Shown here piece after piece: positions 1 through 7,941 of a stretch of 64,000 nt of DNA (positions are counted from its first letter, which is position 1; every line of letters begins with the position of its first letter). Source of the stretch: Betaproteobacteria bacterium (GTDB lineage Bacteria; Pseudomonadota; Gammaproteobacteria; Burkholderiales; Usitatibacteraceae); NCBI GenBank assembly GCA_016720925.1, contig JADKJR010000003.1, positions 124,001 to 188,000 of the forward strand, in the 5' to 3' direction. The notes under the pieces are model-generated. The model was given only the letters and a program-made list of their open reading frames with translations, was not told the DNA's origin and searched no databases. The translations under genes and the position numbers were made by a program.

Positions 1-110
1 ATATCGCGCGGCTTGCTTTGCGCGGCGGCGGGCAGCGCGGTGGTGAGCAGTAGCGCCAGAAAGCCGGAAATGAACAAGCGGGAAAGTAGAAAACGAGATG
101 CGCGAATCAT
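1..110 (-). CDS. N-terminus of an exported protein (cut by window edge)
   Basis: Only the first 36 codons are present. Reading the minus strand from the ATG at 110 gives a clear Sec signal peptide: basic start (MIRASRF), a hydrophobic core (GFLALLLTTAL) and an AAA-type cleavage site followed by QSKPRD. A GGAG sequence lies 6 bases before the ATG, which supports this start. The mature protein lies outside the window, so no function can be given. It is transcribed divergently from the TPR gene, with about 100 bp between them. Confidence 0.6.
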   Translation of the reverse strand, partial: MIRASRFLLSRLFISGFLALLLTTALPAAAQSKPRD

Positions 111-208
111 GTGGTTCTCCATTGTTGTAATGTTGCATGGCGAGCTGCGCGTGTGCCGAATAGTGATAATAGCGGAATCCGCGTTGCATGCGGTGTCACG
201 GAGGATAG

Positions 209-535
209 GTGAAAGCCATGATCATGATCGACAGTTTTGAAAAAATGCTGGCGAGCGGGAAGGACAATCCCTTGCTGAGGTTTTCGCTCGGCAATGAATA
301 TCTAAAGGCGCAGGATGCCGTTCGGGCTGTCGAGCATTTACGCGCGGCGGTCGCGCAGGATGCCGGCTATTCGGCTGCCTGGAAGTTGCTCGGCAAGGCG
401 CTTGCGCAGGCGGGCGATAGAGAAGGTGCCCAAGGCGCATACAAATCTGGTATTGCGGCGGCGACTGCAAAAGGCGACAAGCAGGCGGCGAAGGAGATGG
501 CGGTTTTCTTGAAGCGGCTGGACTCGGTTGAGTGA
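209..535 (+). CDS. small tetratricopeptide repeat protein
   Basis: This is a protein of about 105 residues built almost wholly of TPR helices. The segment from about residue 20 to 90 has the TPR spacing of small and aromatic residues (LGNEYLKAQDAVRAVEHLRA, then AWKLLGKALAQAGDREGAQ). There is no signal peptide or membrane segment, so it is probably a cytoplasmic protein-interaction module. The start is uncertain: GTG at 209 follows GGAGG by 4 bases, while ATG codons at 218 and 224 are in frame. Nothing in the neighbourhood shows a partner. A 66-bp palindrome begins 3 bases after the stop codon and may act as its 3' end. Confidence 0.7.
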   Translation: MKAMIMIDSFEKMLASGKDNPLLRFSLGNEYLKAQDAVRAVEHLRAAVAQDAGYSAAWKLLGKALAQAGDREGAQGAYKSGIAAATAKGDKQAAKEMAVFLKRLDSVE

Positions 536-538
536 CAC

Positions 539-604
539 AAACTCAAGCACTGGTGCGCCTTTCCGGGCACTAATGGCTGGAAAGGCGCACCAGTGCTTGA
601 GTTT
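539..604. repeat. 66-bp dispersed palindrome, perfect copy
   Basis: Two 26-base arms (539-564 and 579-604) are exact reverse complements around a 14-base loop. The left arm begins AAACTCAAGCACTGG and the right arm ends CCAGTGCTTGAGTTT. The same 66-base unit recurs near 29.9, 32.2, 38.9, 44.9, 55.5 and 63.95 kb. It sits directly behind the TPR gene and would form a very stable RNA hairpin, but there is no T-tract, so it is not a classical terminator. Confidence 0.9.
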
Positions 605-611
605 ACGTTTC

Positions 612-742
612 GGGAACTTCTATTAACCACATCCCCGTTCACCCTGAGCTTGTCGAAGGGTCTCGTGGTGCATGGTAAAACAAGCACTTAGAGTAAGTGT
701 GGTTCGACAGGCTCACCACGGAGGGGGTAAATAGAAGTTCCC
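612..742. repeat. 131-bp palindromic repeat with 13-bp terminal inverted repeats
   Basis: GGGAACTTCTATT at 612-624 is repeated inverted at 730-742. Inside lies a second inverted pair, CCCTGAGCTTGTCGAAGGG followed after about 40 bp by GTTCGACAGGCTCACCACGG. The inner motif resembles intergenic repeats common in proteobacterial genomes. The element ends 3 bp before the aroB stop codon and looks like a small non-autonomous (MITE-like) insertion. Confidence 0.6.
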
Positions 743-744
743 TT

Positions 745-1863
745 TCAGGCGATCATCGTCCTGGAAAGAAACTCGCGAATGCGCGGCGCGCTGATGGTGC
801 CATCGACAACCGCTTCGCCAATGCGTTTCAATAGAATCAGCCGAATCGCGCCGCCTTCATTTTTCTTGTCGCGGCCCATGTGATCGAGCATTTCGTCGGG
901 TGAGATGCGATCCGGAAAGTCGGCGACCAACCCCGCGCGCGCGATCAATTTCAGCGCGCGATCACACGAAGCTCTGTCGAGCATGCCGAGTTCATTTGAA
1001 AAACGTGCTGCGAGCGCCATGCCGCAGCCGACGGCTTCCCCGTGCAACCAGACGCCATAGCCAAGCGCCGACTCAATGGCGTGGCCAAACGTATGGCCAA
1101 GGTTTAGCAGCGCGCGCCCACCCTCCACGGCGGTTTCACGCTCATCCTCCGCAACGACCTGCGCCTTGATCTCGCACGAGCGCCTGATCGCATAAGCCAG
1201 CGCATCACCATCGCGCTTCAGCAGCGCCTCCATGTTTGCTTCCAGCCATTCAAAGAACGCCGCGTCGAGGATCAAGCCGTACTTGAGTACTTCCGCCAGG
1301 CCGGAACGAAGTTCGCGCTCGGGCAATGTCGCGAGCGTGTCAGTGTCGGCCAGTACCAGCTGCGGCTGGTAGAAGGCGCCGATCATGTTCTTGCCCAACG
1401 GGTGATTGATGGCGGTCTTGCCGCCGACCGAGGAATCGACTTGCGCAAGCAGCGTGGTGGGAATCTGGATAAATGGCACGCCGCGCTGGTAGGTCGCGGC
1501 GGCAAAGCCGGCAATGTCGCCGATGACGCCGCCACCCAGGGCGATGATCGTGGTTTTGCGATCGCAGCGGTTTGAAAGCAACGCGTCGAAGATACGATTC
1601 AGCGTCGGCCAATCCTTGAAGACTTCGCCATCCGGGAGAATGATCGGCACGACTGCGACGCCGGCATCGGCAAGCGCCAGCAAAAAGCGCTCCCCGTATA
1701 AGGGCATCAGTGTCTCATTGGTGACCATGGCAACGCGCGGCTGGGGAAGGAATGTCTGGAGGCGCGCGACATCATTCAGCAATCGCGGACCAATGACGAT
1801 CGGGTAGGCACGATCGCCTAACGCCACTTGCAGCGTGGTTGGTGCTGAGGATGCGATATTCAT
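745..1863 (-). CDS. aroB: 3-dehydroquinate synthase
   Basis: Converts DAHP to 3-dehydroquinate, the second step of the shikimate pathway, in the cytoplasm; NAD- and metal-dependent. The 372 residues match the usual length. Visible family signatures are the glycine-rich NAD site GGGVIGDIAGF (about 110-120), the segment QVDSSVGGKTAIN, and metal ligands in EVLKYG (E191), GHTFGHAIES and LHGEAVG. It lies 19 bp downstream of aroK on the same strand, so the two are almost certainly co-transcribed, the usual arrangement in proteobacteria. Confidence 0.97.
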   Translation of the reverse strand: MNIASSAPTTLQVALGDRAYPIVIGPRLLNDVARLQTFLPQPRVAMVTNETLMPLYGERFLLALADAGVAVVPIILPDGEVFKDWPTLNRIFDALLSNRCDRKTTIIALGGGVIGDIAGFAAATYQRGVPFIQIPTTLLAQVDSSVGGKTAINHPLGKNMIGAFYQPQLVLADTDTLATLPERELRSGLAEVLKYGLILDAAFFEWLEANMEALLKRDGDALAYAIRRSCEIKAQVVAEDERETAVEGGRALLNLGHTFGHAIESALGYGVWLHGEAVGCGMALAARFSNELGMLDRASCDRALKLIARAGLVADFPDRISPDEMLDHMGRDKKNEGGAIRLILLKRIGEAVVDGTISAPRIREFLSRTMIA

Positions 1864-1882
1864 TGGCTAATGTCGATAATTG

Positions 1883-2464
1883 TCAGGTGGTTGTTGTGTT
1901 CGTCGATGCTTCCGGCGCGGGTTCTGCAGGTGGCCAAAGCTGACGACGGGCCAGCTCTTCAGCAATATCATGGACCAGTTTGCTCGCACTTTGGCGTCCG
2001 GTTTCAACGACCACGTTAGCCGTTTGGCGATAGAGCGGGTCGCGCGTCTCGAGTAGCGCCTTCAGGATCTCGCGTGGATTGTCGGCTTGCAGCAGTGGGC
2101 GCCGTGAATCATGCCTGGTGCGCTGCCAGAGATGGTCCAGGCTGGCGTGAAGATAGACGACGACGCCAGTCTGTCGGAGCGCACGGCGATTCTCTTCGCG
2201 TAATACAGCGCCACCACCGGTGGCGAGCAGGATGCCCTCGCGACGGCACAGTTCGCCCATTAATTGAGCCTCGCGCGCGCGAAACCCGGCCTCGCCCTCC
2301 AGTTCGAAAATCGTCGCGATGGAGACGCCGGTGTGCTGGAGCATTTCGTGGTCGGCATCGACAAATGGCAGTTTCAGTTTTCGCGCCAGCGCTTTGCCGA
2401 TGGTGCTCTTCCCGGAGCCAGGCATGCCCACCAGATAGAGGTTGTGTTTTTCGCTAGGCGGCAT
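1883..2464 (-). CDS. aroK: shikimate kinase
   Basis: Phosphorylates shikimate at the 3-hydroxyl using ATP. The 193 residues start with a Walker A motif GMPGSGKS at about 13-20. Next come the shikimate-binding DADHE segment, the GGGAV loop (ATGGGAVLREENRR) and the lid arginines (SRRPLL). The C-terminal tail after about residue 175 is low-complexity (PAPEASTNTTTT) and dispensable-looking. It is first gene of the aroK-aroB pair. About 200 bp separate it from pilQ, and a terminator lies in that gap, so the aro genes probably have their own promoter. Confidence 0.97.
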   Translation of the reverse strand: MPPSEKHNLYLVGMPGSGKSTIGKALARKLKLPFVDADHEMLQHTGVSIATIFELEGEAGFRAREAQLMGELCRREGILLATGGGAVLREENRRALRQTGVVVYLHASLDHLWQRTRHDSRRPLLQADNPREILKALLETRDPLYRQTANVVVETGRQSASKLVHDIAEELARRQLWPPAEPAPEASTNTTTT

Positions 2465-2572
2465 GATTCATCAACAGTTTTGTTTGCATTTGATCAAAGG
2501 CTTCAGACGCCGTGCTTTGCCAGATACAAGACGTGCAATCCCGTTTGGGCGCTGCGTTGACGATGGCCAATT

Positions 2573-2610
2573 ATCAAACAAAACGGGGCGCCCTTGCGAG
2601 CGCCCCGTTC
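2573..2610 (-). terminator. rho-independent terminator of the pilMNOPQ operon
   Basis: A 10-bp GC-rich stem (2582-2591 with 2600-2609, GCGCCCCGTT arm) is followed on the minus strand by TTTTGTTTG. It lies about 55 bp beyond the pilQ stop codon. Its T-rich side is only on the minus strand, which fits termination of the pil operon before aroK. Confidence 0.85.
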
Positions 2611-2666
2611 AGTTAGCAGGAGATTATCTTAATAATTAATCAGAATACGCTCCAATTCGACGCCGC

Positions 2667-4784
2667 CTAACGGACGGTCAACGATTCCTTGATAATGCGC
2701 GGCGTGATGAAAATCAGCAGTTCGGTCTTGTCCGATTGTTTGATGGTCTTCTTGAAAAAGTTTCCGATCACCGGAATATCACCCAGCAACGGTACCTTGG
2801 TGACGTCGGTACGCGTCACGGTTTCAAAAATGCCGCCGAGTACAGCCGTGTCACCGTTGTCGACGAGTACCGATGTTTTCAGCGTCTTGGTGTCAATGGA
2901 CGGGATGCCAGCAAAAATCTGTCCAACAGAATCCTTCTTGATTTCCAACTCCATCAGAATCTTGTCGTCAGGCGTTATTTGTGGCGTTACGTCAAGCGAC
3001 AGGATTGCCGGCTTGAACTGAATCGTCGTACCGCCGCTCGCCGATTGGGTCGCATAGGGGATTTCCGTGCCTTGGGTAATCGTGGCTTTCTTCTTGTCAG
3101 GCGCAACGATGCGTGGATTCGAGACCACCTTGCCGCGTCCATCCGATTCAAGTGCGGACAACTCAAGCTCGATCAAATTGCTGTTCGCAATATTCAGGAT
3201 ATTGATACCCAGCGAGCCTGCCGCGCCGATGACGGGCAAATTAACGGCGATTGGCGTGTCCGTGTTCAGTGGTTTGACGCCGCTGGAAATGTTGTGGGCG
3301 TTATCGATATTGCCGGCGACGCCGATGTTGCGTCCTTGCTGCGTGGACCCTGCCGCAAAATTGAACTTCGCGCCGAGCTGCGATCCCCACTTATCATCGG
3401 CGATGACAATGCGCGCTTCAATCAGCACCTGCCGAACCGGAACGTCCAGTTGTGCAATCAAACGCCGCACTTCATCAAGCTTTGAGCCGGTGTCATTGAT
3501 GAAAATCGTATTGGTACGTGCATCCGACGTTGCACTACCGCGTTTGGAAAGAATGCGTTGATCCTTGTCCGAAACCAGCTTCTTTACGTCGTCCGCTTTT
3601 GTGTATGAAAGCTGGAAGCTTTCGGTGCGCAGCGGTTCCAGTTCGGAAATCTGTTGGCTCGCCTCCAGTGCCAGCTTTTCCTTGGTGGCTAATTCATCCG
3701 ATGGCGCAATCAGTACGACGTTTCCGTTCTTGCGCTTCGACAGTCCCTTCGCTTGCAAGATGATATCCAGCGCCTGATCCCATGGCACATCCTTCAAGCG
3801 TAACGTCAAACTGCCGCCAACCGTGTCACTGGTAATGATATTCAAGCCCGTGAAATCGGCGATCACCTGCAATACCGCGCGCACTTCGACGTTCTGGAAA
3901 TTGAGCGAGAGCTTTTCGCCGCCGTAGCCAATCACGCCCTGAACCATCTTGTTCGGATCTTCCTTGAGCTGCTTGATCTCGACAATGAACTGGGTATCGG
4001 TCTGGTAGGCAGAATATTCCCAAAGTCCTTTTGGTTCAATGATGAGGCGGGTGTTCGCGCCCTGATCAATGACGTCGACAAATCGAACGGGTGTGGCGAA
4101 GTCAATGACATCCAGACGCCGCACCAGATTACGCGGAATGGTGGTGTTGATGAAGTCAACCAGGATGCTCTTGCCTTGCTGGCGAATATCAATGCCGGTG
4201 CTGGCCGAGGAAAGATCCACGATTACGCGGCCCTCACCATTCGCACCACGACGGAAATCGATATCGCGCAGGCTTTGTTTCTGTACACCCAGTGTTGCCG
4301 AAGGTTCCGCAAACTTGGTGACCGCCGCGGATTCCTTGACGGCGCTTTGCAGGGTATTGTCCAGCGTCACGACCAGCGAATTGCCGTCCAGCACCGAGGT
4401 GTAGCTGAGCGAACGGGAAAGATTCACCACCAGCCGCGTGCGTCCCGGGACTTCGACGACGCTGACGGAACGGATATCTCCCTCACCGATGTCAACCGTA
4501 TTCTTGCCGAGCCCATTGGAGACGCCGGGAAGGTCTATGGCGATACGCGCAGGGTTTGTGACGGTAAAACCGGGAGGAGCAGCGGGCAAAGCATCCTTGA
4601 AATTGACGCGAATGACCACTTTGCCGCCTTGGAGCGTGGAGGTATCGATGGATTGAAGAAGGTTGGCCTGAGCCGCTTGAGCATGTGCGGTGGCACTGAA
4701 TACCATCCCCGCCAAAATGGCGGCATACGCGAACAAGCGTCCCGCAAGCGATCGAGCAGTGTTTGTCCGGTTTGTTTGAATCAC
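2667..4784 (-). CDS. pilQ: type IV pilus secretin PilQ
   Basis: Outer-membrane secretin through which the pilus fibre leaves the cell. The 705-residue protein starts with a signal peptide ending ATAHAQA. Two AMIN-type peptidoglycan-binding regions follow (about 40-270), then an N0/STN domain (about 289-350, with VEVRAVLQVIADFTGLNI) and N1. The C-terminal secretin domain contains VDNGDTAVLGGIFE, VPLLGDIPVIGNFFKK and a final LLIFITPRII. The start codon overlaps the pilP stop by 4 bp. Last gene of the operon. Confidence 0.97.
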   Translation of the reverse strand: MIQTNRTNTARSLAGRLFAYAAILAGMVFSATAHAQAAQANLLQSIDTSTLQGGKVVIRVNFKDALPAAPPGFTVTNPARIAIDLPGVSNGLGKNTVDIGEGDIRSVSVVEVPGRTRLVVNLSRSLSYTSVLDGNSLVVTLDNTLQSAVKESAAVTKFAEPSATLGVQKQSLRDIDFRRGANGEGRVIVDLSSASTGIDIRQQGKSILVDFINTTIPRNLVRRLDVIDFATPVRFVDVIDQGANTRLIIEPKGLWEYSAYQTDTQFIVEIKQLKEDPNKMVQGVIGYGGEKLSLNFQNVEVRAVLQVIADFTGLNIITSDTVGGSLTLRLKDVPWDQALDIILQAKGLSKRKNGNVVLIAPSDELATKEKLALEASQQISELEPLRTESFQLSYTKADDVKKLVSDKDQRILSKRGSATSDARTNTIFINDTGSKLDEVRRLIAQLDVPVRQVLIEARIVIADDKWGSQLGAKFNFAAGSTQQGRNIGVAGNIDNAHNISSGVKPLNTDTPIAVNLPVIGAAGSLGINILNIANSNLIELELSALESDGRGKVVSNPRIVAPDKKKATITQGTEIPYATQSASGGTTIQFKPAILSLDVTPQITPDDKILMELEIKKDSVGQIFAGIPSIDTKTLKTSVLVDNGDTAVLGGIFETVTRTDVTKVPLLGDIPVIGNFFKKTIKQSDKTELLIFITPRIIKESLTVR

Positions 4785-5314
4785 GATTTGCCTCCCACAG
4801 TTCCTTCGAGCAGCGGCAGCACACTTTGGCGCTCCGTCCAGTCTCCGGCGGTGTCTTGAACGATTTCTTTCAATTTAACTTCGGTGTCGGTGATTTCGGT
4901 GATAAGACCAAAATTCTGACCCAGATAATTGCCTTTTTTCACGCGATACAACGTTTTTTCTGCACGGACCAACGCGTAGGTCACACCTGCCTGCGATAAC
5001 GTACCAACCATCTTCAACTGTTCCAGCGGGTACGCTTCGAGCGGCTCCTTCCGGCGGTTCATGTCCGGCGCCAAGCCGCTGCTGTCGTTTTGCTTGATCG
5101 CAAGCTTGCGCGGCTTGAACGGGTCGGGCAGGTCGAAGCCTTCGTAGGCGAATGGCGCAAACGGTTTTACCTGCGGCAAGGGATCGATCTTGCGTACGAC
5201 GCTCTTGTCTGATTCCTTGACGAACTGGCGCAGATCGGAAAACCCTTCGCCGCACGCGGCGAGCATCAGAAGCGGGGTGAAGATCAACGCATATTTGGCG
5301 TGGCGCTTCATCAT
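4781..5314 (-). CDS. pilP: type IV pilus inner-membrane lipoprotein PilP
   Basis: Lipoprotein that joins the PilN-PilO inner-membrane complex to the PilQ secretin. The 177 residues carry a lipobox LMLAACGEG with the lipidated cysteine at about 21. An unstructured proline-rich linker follows, then the C-terminal beta domain (LEQLKMVGTLSQAG through VKKGNYLGQNFG) that binds PilQ. It overlaps pilO and pilQ by 4 bp on each side, so translation is likely coupled. Confidence 0.96.
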   Translation of the reverse strand: MMKRHAKYALIFTPLLMLAACGEGFSDLRQFVKESDKSVVRKIDPLPQVKPFAPFAYEGFDLPDPFKPRKLAIKQNDSSGLAPDMNRRKEPLEAYPLEQLKMVGTLSQAGVTYALVRAEKTLYRVKKGNYLGQNFGLITEITDTEVKLKEIVQDTAGDWTERQSVLPLLEGTVGGKS

Positions 5315-5973
5315 TTGCCTCCCGCCGGTTTGGCTGGCGCGCCGGGTTTGGCCGCGCCCTTTGCCACTTTTCGTTGCGCGGCGACTTCATCCGGGTCCAA
5401 ATACCGATATGTCTTGGCTACCGCTTCCATGCTCAAAGCGCCTTCCTTGCCAAGGTCAACCTTGAGGTCATTTAGCAGCACAATACGCGGCAGCTTCGCC
5501 ACGTCGCTGGCAAAAGCGCCCAGGTCATGATAATTGCCGACGACTTTCAGGTTGATGGGACGCTCGGCATAAAACTCGGTGGTGGTTTCCGCCGCCGCCG
5601 GCTTGAAAAGATCGAATTGCAGGCCGCGGCCCAATCCGGCCTGATTGATGTCGATAAGTAAGGCATCCATTTCAGAACGAGTCGGCAACTGTTTCAAAAG
5701 CGCACCAAAGGACTGCTCAATCTCGGCACGTTGCTGCTGATAAGCCTCAAGGTTAACGGCCAATTTTTTCTTTTCAAGGAAAGTTGTTTTGAGCTCGGTT
5801 TCCTTTTTTTCCTGCGCCTCGAGATTGTCCAGCTGGTCCTTGTAAAAAACAAAGTAGCCCGCCACCAGAATGAGCACAAAAATCAGGAGAAACGCGGCCA
5901 CCTTGAACGGCCATGGCCAATTTCCCGGATTCTTGGTATCAAGTTGTTTGAGTTCCTCAAGCCACTTGTTCAT
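5311..5973 (-). CDS. pilO: type IV pilus alignment protein PilO
   Basis: Bitopic inner-membrane protein of the pilus alignment subcomplex, pairing with PilN. 220 residues: a short cytoplasmic tail, one membrane span at about 24-47 (VAAFLLIFVLILVAGYFVFY), a coiled-coil region (about 48-90, rich in E and K) and a ferredoxin-like periplasmic domain. The tail after about 195 is Lys/Ala/Pro-rich. It overlaps pilN and pilP by 4 bp. Confidence 0.96.
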   Translation of the reverse strand: MNKWLEELKQLDTKNPGNWPWPFKVAAFLLIFVLILVAGYFVFYKDQLDNLEAQEKKETELKTTFLEKKKLAVNLEAYQQQRAEIEQSFGALLKQLPTRSEMDALLIDINQAGLGRGLQFDLFKPAAAETTTEFYAERPINLKVVGNYHDLGAFASDVAKLPRIVLLNDLKVDLGKEGALSMEAVAKTYRYLDPDEVAAQRKVAKGAAKPGAPAKPAGGK

Positions 5974-6578
5974 GCTTTTTTCTCCGCAGTTTTTGCGGGA
6001 TCAGCCTTCTTGGGCGCCCCTTTGCTATCTTCAGCTTTGGCTCGCCTGATGCCGAAATCGAGGCTGAATTCATTGGCGCGTTGACTGTTTACCGTGACGG
6101 CCTTGATTTCGATGAGATTCGGATTCTCGAGGTAAGGGGAGGCCTCAATGTTGCGCATGAATGCGGATACCCGCGCATTCGATTGCGCGTAGCCCGTGAC
6201 ATTGATCTTGGTGCCGGTCTGTTTGATCGACTTCAGATAAAGCCCCTCTGGAAGCTGCCGTAACAGCTGGTCGAGCAAGTAGACAGGTTCCGAGCGATTG
6301 CTCTGCAGCCCCTCGACAACTTGCTTCTTGCCCAGTAGCGATGCTGTTTCCTCGCGGATTTTCTTGATCTCGTCGATCTGTTTTTCCAGTTTGGCGATTT
6401 CGTCGTTAAGGTACTTGTTACGGCCCATCTGGTTTTCAACCTGACCGTCGAACAATACCCAGAGCAGCGCTGCCACGGCCAGTCCGAGAACGGCGATGCC
6501 GCCGGCCAGAACCGCGAACTGCTTCTGGCGCTCCTTGCGTCTTTCTTCGCGGTGTGGAAGTAGATTTATGCGCATCAT
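5970..6578 (-). CDS. pilN: type IV pilus alignment protein PilN
   Basis: Inner-membrane partner of PilO. Its N-terminal peptide MMRINLLPHREERRK is the conserved PilM-binding motif (INLLP). One membrane segment follows at about 22-47, then a coiled coil (about 55-100) and a periplasmic ferredoxin-like fold. 202 residues, with a Lys/Ala-rich C-terminus. It overlaps pilM and pilO by 4 bp. Confidence 0.96.
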   Translation of the reverse strand: MMRINLLPHREERRKERQKQFAVLAGGIAVLGLAVAALLWVLFDGQVENQMGRNKYLNDEIAKLEKQIDEIKKIREETASLLGKKQVVEGLQSNRSEPVYLLDQLLRQLPEGLYLKSIKQTGTKINVTGYAQSNARVSAFMRNIEASPYLENPNLIEIKAVTVNSQRANEFSLDFGIRRAKAEDSKGAPKKADPAKTAEKKA

Positions 6579-7672
6579 GCTGGGTCAAACCTCCGCATGG
6601 CGAGGCCACACGCGACCATCAGCGCCGGGGCGTCTATGGTTAACTGGCGGGGCTTGATTTTTGAGGACAACGCCATATTGGCAAAGGGATTTGCCACCAT
6701 GGTGTGTACCTGGGTGCGTTGGTCGATCATTTCCTCGAGACCATCCAGCGCCGCACTTCCGCCGCAAAGCAGGATGTGATCAACTTTGTTGAATTGCGTG
6801 GACGTAAAGAAAAATTGCAGTGCTCTCGAAACTTCAAGCACAACTTTTTCATTGAACGGCTGCAGCACATCAGTGTGGTAGTTGTCCGGAAGCCCACCAC
6901 TCTTCTTGGCAACCTCGGCTTCTTCCATGGGCATCCCGAACTGGCGAGAGATGTCCTGTGTCAGCTGATAGCCACCCAATTGCTGTTCTCGCGAGTATAC
7001 CTGCTGATCCTCGTGCATGACGGTCACACGCGTGGTCAGGGCGCCGATATCGACAATGGCCGTGACGTCTTTGCTTTCAATGCCGGTGGCAGAACCCTTG
7101 ATCATTTCAAAAGCGGCCAGCGAGGCGTAGGATTCCACATCCATGACCGTGGTTTTCAATCCTGCGGCTTCCGCAACGGCAACCCGATCCTCAATCTTTT
7201 CCTTGCGCGACGCAGCAATCAGCACTTCAACTTCCTCTTCGCTGTTCGGTGCCGGGCCGATCACCTGAAAATCGAGATTGACCTCGTCCAGACTGAAAGG
7301 GATGTACTGGTTTGCTTCGGACTGGACTTGATATTCCATGTCTTCGTCACGCTGATTGCCGTTCAGCAACACTTTCTTGGTGATGACCGCGGAAGAAGGC
7401 AACGCCAAGGCAATGTTCTTGATGCGCGTCGCCATTTGCTTGTGGGCTCGCTTCATGACTTCGCCCGCCGCTTCGATATTGGCGATGTTGCCGTCGGTGA
7501 CGGTATCTTTTGGCAAGGGCTCGATAACATACCGCTCAACGCGATAGAGGCCCTTGCCCGCTTCTGCAATTTCGACCATCTTGATAAAGGACGAGCTGAT
7601 ATCAACACCAATTAACGGCGGTGTCTTTGCCCTCAGAAAGTCGAACTGAGATGCCAGTTTTTCTTTAAACAT
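6575..7672 (-). CDS. pilM: type IV pilus actin-like ATPase PilM
   Basis: Cytoplasmic FtsA/actin-like protein that binds the PilN N-terminus and couples the assembly motor to the membrane complex. The 365 residues contain phosphate-binding loops: LIGVDISSSFIKMVEI near the N-terminus, AIVDIGALTTRVTV at about 205 and ILLCGGSAALDG near 305. First gene of pilMNOPQ and divergent from mrcA across about 270 bp, a conserved arrangement in proteobacteria. Confidence 0.97.
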   Translation of the reverse strand: MFKEKLASQFDFLRAKTPPLIGVDISSSFIKMVEIAEAGKGLYRVERYVIEPLPKDTVTDGNIANIEAAGEVMKRAHKQMATRIKNIALALPSSAVITKKVLLNGNQRDEDMEYQVQSEANQYIPFSLDEVNLDFQVIGPAPNSEEEVEVLIAASRKEKIEDRVAVAEAAGLKTTVMDVESYASLAAFEMIKGSATGIESKDVTAIVDIGALTTRVTVMHEDQQVYSREQQLGGYQLTQDISRQFGMPMEEAEVAKKSGGLPDNYHTDVLQPFNEKVVLEVSRALQFFFTSTQFNKVDHILLCGGSAALDGLEEMIDQRTQVHTMVANPFANMALSSKIKPRQLTIDAPALMVACGLAMRRFDPA

Positions 7673-7941
7673 GGTGGTTGCCTGGCCCTTGGAGTGATTT
7701 GAACTTACGGCCTTTTGTGAAACTTACGGCCTATTACGCACAAATTACATTAAATCCTAGCAACAAGCCGTGGACGTGTAAAGCAATTTCTTTCAAAGCT
7801 AGAAAAGACTTTAATTGCGCTGCAACATTCTTGAGGGCCACCATTGGGCCACCATTTCAACACATTACGGTCGCTTCCTTCAGCGAACTAGTGGCTTCCG
7901 ACCGATATAATGGTCCCTCAAAAGTACACTCACAGGCCCAC

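Noticed and set aside
539..742. CRISPR array from clustered palindromes
   Set aside because: The two repeats are of different families with no regular repeat-spacer pattern and no cas genes anywhere in the window.
7906..7911. TATAAT as the -10 box of mrcA
   Set aside because: A perfect -10, but no acceptable -35 at 16-18 bp spacing; too weak to list as a promoter.
7678..7941. 88-codon N-terminal extension of PBP1A
   Set aside because: It lies in the pilM/mrcA promoter gap, has no family resemblance, and the membrane anchor starts right after the ATG at 7942.
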